Source of the DNA: Gallaecimonas mangrovi
GTDB taxonomy: Bacteria; Pseudomonadota; Gammaproteobacteria; Enterobacterales; Gallaecimonadaceae
DNA: 64,000 bases
Assembly: GCF_003367375.1 (NCBI RefSeq)
Contig: NZ_CP031416.1
Location: forward strand, 3,727,501-3,791,500
Reading direction: 5' to 3'
Below are positions 58,189-64,000 of the stretch, in pieces. The position numbers were made by a program, and so were the translations under genes. The notes beneath the pieces are model-generated. The model was not told the origin of the DNA. It made no database searches and worked only from the letters and a program-made list of their open reading frames with translations. Within the stretch, counting starts at the first letter, position 1. Every line of letters begins with the position of its first letter.

Positions 58189-58681
58189 GGACTACATCCT
58201 GATTAAGTTAGAGCAGTTCTGACTGACAGTAAAAACAGTCGCCGCAAGCCCCATCAACGATGGGTCTAGCGAAGGCCAGATCCATTTTTTGCCCAAGATC
58301 GATGCATTAAAACAGGGCGAACCAAGATGACAGGACGCCATAAGATACCACCAAAGGCGGTGTTTTCTTTGTCATCCATATCAACGGAAGCTGAAAAACA
58401 GCGTCACATGACTCGCAATAAAAGTAATGAATAATTTTAATAAGTAACGCGTTTTTATGACGATTAGGCAACTTATGCTGCTCTTTTTGCGCCGGAATTC
58501 GTTCAGTAGCGGCCAAGATGCAGGTTGAATATTCCTTCCCCCACCCAAGGCCGACTGTTGCAAACGCGGGGACATGTTAACCATAGATGCGGCGCGGTGA
58601 TAGCTGACCAGTAGTGATCTGGCGCCAAAAACCAGCTATCTGCTGGTTAAATCAGCATAAATAGCCACCAAACGGCGCCGC
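58189..58681. other. Intergenic region without recognised genes
   Basis: About 490 bases between two minus-strand genes. Short frames occur (e.g. 58307-58516 on the minus strand) but have no ribosome-binding site or coherent protein character. A T-rich stretch lies around 58429-58450; no clear terminator or repeat could be found. Confidence 0.5.
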
Positions 58682-60697
58682 CTAGTGACCACTTCTTAAC
58701 TGCAACAGACCCCGGTCTAGCGCGTGCAGCAGCTGCGGATGCACTTGTTCGGCGTCCAGCAGCGATGGCGGCGCTAATTCTAAGGCTTGAATCGACACCC
58801 AAGAACTTTGGCGAGTTTCATTGGCCAGTATTTGCGCCTGCGCCAGGGTAAAACGCGCCAATTCCAGCTGCGCTGAGATGGCCAAAGCCGAGGCCCGTTG
58901 CTGGATAGTTGGCGCCAAATTAAAGCCCACCGCTACCCGCACATCTTCCAGCCCTTCGCTGCTAACAAAGCGTGCGGTAATTTCAGCCAGCCGCTGATAA
59001 AGCTCGGGCAAGGTGGTCGCTTCGTCTTGTAAAACCAGTAACAGGTGTTCGTCGCTGACCTGGCCTTTTAGCATCAGCTTGTCACTCAAACCATCCAACA
59101 GGCCAATGTAGCGGCGCAGCAACTGCTGGCTTTCATCAATGCCGGCCAGCAGCGGTAACTGGTTGATAAAGGCCGGGCTGAAACTCAGCAGCACCAGCGG
59201 TTCTGGCTTCTCAAGGCCCGATTCCCGGCTCTGGTTATGGCGCAGTTGTATCGCTTCAAGTAGTGCAGGTAATTCCCTAACCAGGCCAAGCTGGTTTGGC
59301 AGCAGGGAACCAGGGTTAGTGGTGAGTTGCTGGGCTTGCTCGGCCAGCAGCCGGTCTTGCTGTTGTTTGTGGCGATAAAGCCACAGCAACATCAGCAGTG
59401 CTAGCAGCAATACTACCGCCGTTACCGAACCACTCAGCTGCCAGGTACGCAGCGCCTGCTGGGCCTCTATTCGGCCACTTTCACTCTGGCGTAAGCGCTC
59501 ACTTTGATTGAGCTGCTCGGTGAGCCTTTCCATGGCCTGGCGACCATCTTTAATATCATCATTGGCCAGTTTTTCCTGCAGCGCCATGGCTTGGCGCAAG
59601 GCCGCAATGGCCATGCCTTTTTTACCCAAGGCTTCATAAAGATTGGCTAGGCGTTTATTGGCTTTTTCTTTTTCCTGCCAGTCAGACACCGAATTGCGTT
59701 TTGATAACAGCACCAGGGCCTGGTTAAGGTCGCTAATGGCTTGCTGCTTGTTGCTCAGCAGCTCTGCCCGCATGGAAAGCGCCGTACCCAGGTAAAAATC
59801 CACCTTGTTTTGCTGATACAGCGTAACGGCTCTATCTAAAAATTCGCGGGCCTTGTCGCGATGATCCGGGTCTTTTAAATAGATGCTGGCGATATTGATC
59901 AGCGCCTTGCCTTCAGACAACTGCCGGTTCTGCTGATGGTAAAGATCTAAGGCATGCATCGATTCAAGTAAGGCGCTATTGCTGTCGCCCATCTCTTGAT
60001 AGGTAACAGCTATTCCCACCAACAGGTCAGGGACTTTTTTGTTGTTACCCTGCTGCTGGGCAAGGACCAGCGCGCGCTGCAGGTAGTCTAGGGCTTTGTC
60101 GTAAGCGTGATTAAGGCGGAAAATGCGGCCCTTGGTGGCCAAAATATCCAGCCGCAAAGCCGGGTCGTCTTGGTGCAACAGCCTAAGGCTGGCTTCATCT
60201 AAATACGACAATGCCTGCACGATATCGTTTTGGCGGTACTTAAGGTAACCAATGCGATACAGCGCCATGGCCTCGGCCTTTGCCGCATGCTGCTGACGGG
60301 CTTTATCAAGGGCAAAACGAAAATAAGATTCGGCTTGGTCAAAGTGGCTGAGGTACTGGTTGAGCGAACCTTGCTCAATCCAAATTTTCATTTGCACTGC
60401 CAGTGCCTGGTCGCCGCTTTGCTTGGCAACCGCCTTGGCGGCTTGTTCGAGGGTTTGTAATGACTGCTGATAATCGCGGTCGATACGGCTTTCAACGTTT
60501 GCTTTGATATAAAGCACATCCCCAAGTACCAAGGGGTTATGGCTCGCTTCTGCCTCGGCTACTGCCGGGCCGATAAGCGCTTTTAGCTGGCTACGATAAT
60601 GGGGGTCACTGCGGTGAGCCATGGCTTGGTGCAGGTCATCAACGGCCGATGCCTGAGCCAAAATCGGGAACAGCAACAACCAAAACCATCGCTTCAT
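58682..60697 (-). CDS. Periplasmic TPR sensor with C-terminal degenerate GGDEF-like domain
   Basis: 671 residues. Signal peptide (~1-16), at least six TPR-like repeats (YLSHFDQAESYFRFALDKAR, YDKALDYLQRALVLAQ, DKAREFLDRAVTLYQQ), a coiled coil, a membrane helix (~420-440, VVLLLALLMLLWLYR) and a C-terminal cytoplasmic domain of ~200 residues. The last resembles the fold order of GGDEF cyclases (PLVLLSFSP..., YIGLLDGLSDKLM, VRVAVGFNL) but has no GG[DE]EF or other active-site residues. It probably acts as a signal receptor or scaffold. It is a single gene. Confidence 0.72.
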   Translation of the reverse strand: MKRWFWLLLFPILAQASAVDDLHQAMAHRSDPHYRSQLKALIGPAVAEAEASHNPLVLGDVLYIKANVESRIDRDYQQSLQTLEQAAKAVAKQSGDQALAVQMKIWIEQGSLNQYLSHFDQAESYFRFALDKARQQHAAKAEAMALYRIGYLKYRQNDIVQALSYLDEASLRLLHQDDPALRLDILATKGRIFRLNHAYDKALDYLQRALVLAQQQGNNKKVPDLLVGIAVTYQEMGDSNSALLESMHALDLYHQQNRQLSEGKALINIASIYLKDPDHRDKAREFLDRAVTLYQQNKVDFYLGTALSMRAELLSNKQQAISDLNQALVLLSKRNSVSDWQEKEKANKRLANLYEALGKKGMAIAALRQAMALQEKLANDDIKDGRQAMERLTEQLNQSERLRQSESGRIEAQQALRTWQLSGSVTAVVLLLALLMLLWLYRHKQQQDRLLAEQAQQLTTNPGSLLPNQLGLVRELPALLEAIQLRHNQSRESGLEKPEPLVLLSFSPAFINQLPLLAGIDESQQLLRRYIGLLDGLSDKLMLKGQVSDEHLLLVLQDEATTLPELYQRLAEITARFVSSEGLEDVRVAVGFNLAPTIQQRASALAISAQLELARFTLAQAQILANETRQSSWVSIQALELAPPSLLDAEQVHPQLLHALDRGLLQLRSGH

Positions 60698-60967
60698 ATC
60701 TACAAACCCTGTAAGCAGCCAAAAGCAACGCTTTCACGCCATAGGCGCCAGCGCTCTTATCATTGTTGGAAATACCCTCAGTGGGTCAGTGGCTTATCAA
60801 CGCCAGCTAATCTCCAAATTGCCCATATCAATGCCGATAGGCAACTGTTCTTTCTATTCGCTGCCTTTGTCTGTGACATGGCACCTTGTATCGCAAGGCA
60901 GTGGTCTTCTTATTTGCTAGCTGGCATCTTAGCGAGCGAGCCACACCAACAACAATGAGGGATCTGT

Positions 60968-61411
60968 ATGAAAAAGTTCGTTTTTTTATTAATGGTATTG
61001 CTCAGTAGCAGTGCTTTTGCCAGTGCCAACAGCGATAAACAACAGATCCTCTCGGTGCTGCACCAGCAACAAAACGCCTGGAACCAAGGCAACATTCCCG
61101 GCTTCATGCAGGGTTACTGGCATAGCCCCAAGCTGCGTTTTACCTCGGGCGGGCAAGTCAGCTATGGCTGGCAGCAAGCCATGAACCACTACCAAGCTCA
61201 CTATAAAAACAAAGCAGCCATGGGAAAGTTGCTGTTTGATATTAAGGACGTGCAGCTATTTGGCGACCATGCCGTGGTGTTTGGTCACTGGCAGCTAAAC
61301 CGCGAAAAGGACCAGCCACAAGGTTACTTTACCCTGGTGCTGGCCAAGTTGGATGGGAGCTGGAAAATTACCGCAGACCACACCTCCGCAGCGCGGCCTG
61401 CTAAGCATTAA
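60968..61411 (+). CDS. Periplasmic DUF4440/SnoaL-like protein
   Basis: 147 residues with a signal peptide (1-18, AFA-SA). The mature ~125 residues form an NTF2-like domain: ILSVLHQQQNAWNQGNIPGFMQGYWHSPKLRFTSGG (typical N-terminal DUF4440 signature), MNHYQAHY and ITADHTSAA at the end. Function unknown; members bind small ligands. GAGG stands before the ATG at 60968. The end overlaps the stop of the converging gene by 4 nt. Confidence 0.82.
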   Translation: MKKFVFLLMVLLSSSAFASANSDKQQILSVLHQQQNAWNQGNIPGFMQGYWHSPKLRFTSGGQVSYGWQQAMNHYQAHYKNKAAMGKLLFDIKDVQLFGDHAVVFGHWQLNREKDQPQGYFTLVLAKLDGSWKITADHTSAARPAKH

Positions 61412-62151
61412 TCGCCCTTATGGTTAATGTCGCCGGAGCCCATAATGCTTTGCTTGAGGCTAGGGTTACCGTAGTAATCCACATCACCGGAACCGGCGAT
61501 GCTGATTTTCAAACTGTCACTGGCGCGCACCGAGATATCACCTGAACCCGCCACCGACACCTTGGCGTGCTGGGCGACCAGTTTATGGGTGTCAACGTCG
61601 CCACTACCGGCAATGCTGATGTCTAATTGCTCGGCGCTGCCACCGTTGATGGTCACGTCATTACTGCCAGCCACATCAACGCTGACTTTGGGGTAGCTGG
61701 CGCTAGCTACCGTTAACGAGCCGGAACCGGCCAGTTTTAACTTCAAATCCTTGTCACCGCTAAAACTATCAACCGTTACGTCACCGGAGCCGGCCACCGC
61801 CACTTCAGCAAGCTGCTCGGTACTGATGGTGATTTTTATCGGCTTGGTCGGTTCAAGGTCGTAGCCATCTTTGCTGCCAAGCTTTAAGGTGCCGTCGTCA
61901 ATCTCGACCTTGATGTAAGACTGCAAGTTATCTTCGGCGCTGATGGTTAGCTTGCCGTCGCCTTTGACAACATGCACATCGGCGGGCAACGCCACCTTGA
62001 TTTCATCAATCTTATTAAGCGCTTGGCTATGCTCGATAACGTGGCCATTACCCTTGATGTCGTTATCACCCCACCAGGATGCATAGGCACCACCAGACAC
62101 GGTGCTCAACAGTAAAACAGCGGTGGCTACCACTAAATGTTTGGGTTTCAT
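61408..62151 (-). CDS. Head-GIN/DUF2807 auto-transporter-adhesin-like protein with AGSGD repeats
   Basis: 247 residues from ATG 62151 (signal peptide ~1-24, YAS). The protein is almost wholly beta and contains seven copies of the motif (V/I/L)AGSGD(V/I) at about 20-residue spacing: VAGSGDVTV, LAGSGSLTV, VAGSNDVTI, IAGSGDVDT, VAGSGDISV, IAGSGDVDY, IMGSGDINH. Such repeats give a right-handed beta-helix (putative auto-transporter adhesin, head GIN domain). Secreted or periplasmic, possibly for adhesion or stress. Confidence 0.85.
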   Translation of the reverse strand: MKPKHLVVATAVLLLSTVSGGAYASWWGDNDIKGNGHVIEHSQALNKIDEIKVALPADVHVVKGDGKLTISAEDNLQSYIKVEIDDGTLKLGSKDGYDLEPTKPIKITISTEQLAEVAVAGSGDVTVDSFSGDKDLKLKLAGSGSLTVASASYPKVSVDVAGSNDVTINGGSAEQLDISIAGSGDVDTHKLVAQHAKVSVAGSGDISVRASDSLKISIAGSGDVDYYGNPSLKQSIMGSGDINHKGD

Positions 62152-62225
62152 TGCAGTAAATCCTTGGTTTTGTTTTTCCTGCAATGACTTTAGCAACCCC
62201 TGTGCCAACCACAGGGGCCGCATTT

Positions 62226-63452
62226 TTAGTGGGCTTGCGGCGGGGTCTCAATAACCGGGGTAGCCGTTTTCGCCAAAGACTGGCTAACTTCACCAACTCG
62301 GCGCGCCTGCCACCAGGCCAACACAGCAAACAGTGTTAACAAGGCGCCGAGCGGCAAGGCATCATGTTGCGGAATAAAGCTCGACAGCGCCGCCGCCATA
62401 CCCGCTGCCAGGTTTTGTAAACCGCCAAGCAGCGCCCCGGCCGTACCAGCGCCTTTGCTGAAATCAGCAAGGGCGCCACTGGTAGCCACCGGCCCCAAGA
62501 TCCCGGCCGCCATAAAATAAAGCGATACCGGTGCCAGCAGCGTCCAGGCCGATAACGGCAACAACCACGCCAGCAATAACTGCGAAAGGGCCGCGGTTAG
62601 CAACAAGCTGGTGCCTAACTGCAGCAGTTTTTTGTGGCGCCAGCGGTGCGCGAGACTCGCGGCCATAAAGGAGCCCAAAATGTAGGGCGGCAGTGGCACA
62701 ATATAAAGCCAGCTTACCAGCCAAGCGGGCAGTCCCAGCCGTTCACCCAGTAGCACCCCGGCCACAGCCTCAAACACCACCACCCCGCTAAACACCGCCA
62801 ACAGCGGCCATAAGTGGTGGCGAAAATGCGCATTACGCCAGGTGCTGCGGTAACGCACCCAAACCGGCGCTTTCGGCTCTAGATCTTCCGGCCGCGTTTC
62901 TTTAAAGGCCAGCGCTTGCAGCAGTAGCACCACAGCCCCGAGCCCCAGCAAAAAGAGGTAACAGGCGCGCCAGTCAAAACTGGACACCAAAACGCCGCCC
63001 AGCACAGGAGCCAGCATTGGCGACAAAATAAGCGCCATGCTCAGCAAGCTATTAACGCGGGTCAGCGCCGCACCTTGGTAACAGTCGCGCGGTACGGTGC
63101 GCACCATCACCCCGGCCACACCGGCCCCCAACCCCTGAATAAGGGCGCCCGCCAGCAGGCTTGCAAAACTGGCGGCATGCCAGGCCAGCAAGCTGCCGGC
63201 TAAAAACAGCACCAGGCCGGCCAGAATAATGGGCCGACGGCCCAAACTGTCGGATAAAGGCCCGTAGAAAAACTGCGACAGGCCATACATGGCCAGATAG
63301 GCCGCCATAATGCCTTGGGTCAGGCCCGGGCTAATACCAAAGCTTTGGGCGATACCACCCTGGCCCGGTACAAATAAGGTTTGAGACATCTGGCCAACAG
63401 CGGCCAGGGCAACCATAAGCAACAAAAACAGTCGCAAAGACGGCGAACGCAT
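62226..63452 (-). CDS. Bcr/CflA (EmrD-type) multidrug effflux MFS transporter
   Basis: 408 residues from ATG 63452 (AAGGTG upstream; the frame reaches back three codons to GTG 63461). Twelve membrane helices, with the family motif GPLSDSLGRRPIILAGLVLFLAGS (loop 2-3) and PMLAPVLGGVLVSSFDWRACYLFLL (helix 5-6, the antiporter P-x8-G-x3-G-P type). It exports hydrophobic drugs or metabolites with proton exchange. EmrD is a near relative in E. coli. Lies 75 nt upstream of the adhesin-like gene. Confidence 0.88.
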   Translation of the reverse strand: MRSPSLRLFLLLMVALAAVGQMSQTLFVPGQGGIAQSFGISPGLTQGIMAAYLAMYGLSQFFYGPLSDSLGRRPIILAGLVLFLAGSLLAWHAASFASLLAGALIQGLGAGVAGVMVRTVPRDCYQGAALTRVNSLLSMALILSPMLAPVLGGVLVSSFDWRACYLFLLGLGAVVLLLQALAFKETRPEDLEPKAPVWVRYRSTWRNAHFRHHLWPLLAVFSGVVVFEAVAGVLLGERLGLPAWLVSWLYIVPLPPYILGSFMAASLAHRWRHKKLLQLGTSLLLTAALSQLLLAWLLPLSAWTLLAPVSLYFMAAGILGPVATSGALADFSKGAGTAGALLGGLQNLAAGMAAALSSFIPQHDALPLGALLTLFAVLAWWQARRVGEVSQSLAKTATPVIETPPQAH

Positions 63453-63591
63453 CACGCACACCTTAAAAAAGTGAGAAAAGGGCTAATTGGTCGGCTCCCT
63501 GCCGACGGCGCGCAATCTACCAGCGCCACATGACAAAGTCAGTAACGGTTGCTGGCTTTTTCGACAGGTTTTTTGTGAACTTCGTCAACTT

Positions 63592-64000
63592 TTATTGACG
63601 GCGTAACAGCGCCATGTAAAAGCCGTCGGTGTCGGTGGTGACGGGGCTTAAGGTGCACTCACTTTCCAGCACAAATTGCCCTTGGGAACGCTCAATAAAA
63701 TCAGCAATTTGCAGTTGGTTTTCTTGCGGTAACAGCGAGCAGGTGCCGTACACCAGCTTGCCGCCGGGTTTGAGCATTCTTGGGTAGCTGTCGAGGATAT
63801 CGCGCTGAATTCCTATCAGTTTGTCGATATGCTCCGGGGCAATGCTCCATTTCGCATCAGGATTACGGCGCAGCACCCCCAGGCCAGAGCACGGCACATC
63901 CAACAGCAAGCGGTCGGCTTTACCTTTTAAACGCTTGATGGTGGCAGCACCTTCAATAACGCGGGTTTCAAGGTTATGCACCCCGGCGCGGCGCGCCCTT
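63592..64000 (-). CDS. RsmB/NOP-type rRNA (cytosine-C5) methyltransferase, C-terminal part, 5' end outside window
   Basis: The last ~136 residues are visible; the frame is open to the right edge. Sequence RLLLDVPCSGLGVLRRNPDAKW contains motif IV with a Cys in DVPCSG, and LVYGTCSLLPQENQLQIADFI carries the TCS Cys of motif VI that acts as nucleophile in m5C enzymes. It methylates cytosine in 16S rRNA in the RsmB/RsmF line (which one cannot be said from this fragment). It ends at TTA 63592. Confidence 0.9.
   Translation of the reverse strand, partial: RARRAGVHNLETRVIEGAATIKRLKGKADRLLLDVPCSGLGVLRRNPDAKWSIAPEHIDKLIGIQRDILDSYPRMLKPGGKLVYGTCSLLPQENQLQIADFIERSQGQFVLESECTLSPVTTDTDGFYMALLRRQ

Noticed and set aside
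58307-58584. Two minus-strand frames of 67-69 codons in the 58.2-58.7 kb gap
   Set aside because: No ribosome-binding site, odd composition (Phe/Cys/His clusters) and no recognisable protein pattern.
1-64000. CRISPR arrays, tRNA and rRNA genes
   Set aside because: No regularly spaced repeats, cloverleaf-like sequences or rRNA signatures were noticed on reading both strands; this was by eye and a tRNA scan would be decisive.

Overview
The window looks like chromosomal DNA of a free-living gammaproteobacterium. The GC content is moderately high and the average gene density is normal. It carries a HutC-controlled histidine utilisation operon, many LysR/AraC regulators, TonB uptake, Bcr/CflA and NhaP-type transporters, a FliA-type (sigma-28) promoter, and a lipoprotein/periplasmic protein repertoire typical of the Alteromonadales/Aeromonadales side of the class. 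A Gallaecimonas-like genus would fit, but that is an inference from overall flavour, not from a marker gene. No rRNA, tRNA or CRISPR array was seen.

Layout. 1-4.5 kb is the distal end of a lambda-like prophage: the C-terminus of a tip attachment (J-like) protein, two small tail proteins sharing a motif, a lipoprotein and a tail fibre. It ends at the 3' two-thirds of an EamA-type transporter gene whose 5' part is missing, so the prophage most likely sits in that gene. 5-7.8 kb holds small membrane proteins and a LysE exporter. 7.8-13.1 kb is the hut locus: hutI divergent from hutC-hutU-hutH, with a perfect HutC-type operator between them and no hutG. 13.1-17.5 kb has a lipoprotein, a sigma-28-controlled chemotaxis receptor, a 56-aa membrane protein and a secreted beta-lactamase-fold hydrolase.

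17.5-22.9 kb is an accessory island of lower GC. It contains a short, decayed integron cassette array (three consecutive cassettes whose end sequences are complementary in the expected pairwise manner), an intact IS3-family element with a 3-bp target duplication, several hypothetical genes and GC-rich hairpin repeats at both flanks. 23.5-25.2 kb is a very AT-rich stretch with a 38-bp palindrome and a FkbM-like methyltransferase gene.

25.3-64 kb is mostly ordinary accessory metabolism and regulation arranged as small operons and regulator-target pairs: LysR next to SDR genes, LysR next to an F420/NADP-type reductase, HxlR next to gstA with a palindromic operator, qmcA-nfeD, two glutathione peroxidases, an S9 peptidase with a PaiB-like protein, a TonB receptor, a secreted nucleosidase, a putative Fur-controlled PepSY protein, an NhaP-type antiporter, a TPR protein with a non-canonical C-terminal domain, an adhesin-like repeat protein and an EmrD-type exporter. 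A bacterial GDA1/CD39 apyrase, a secreted 2H phosphoesterase and a duplicated pair of 63-aa proteins in inverted-repeat-bounded units are the less usual items. The window ends inside an RsmB/NOP-type rRNA methyltransferase gene.

The strongest candidates for follow-up are the cassette array with its broken genes and the inserted IS, the duplicated 63-aa gene units in which the ribosome-binding site is complementary to the 3' UTR, and the prophage/transporter junction.
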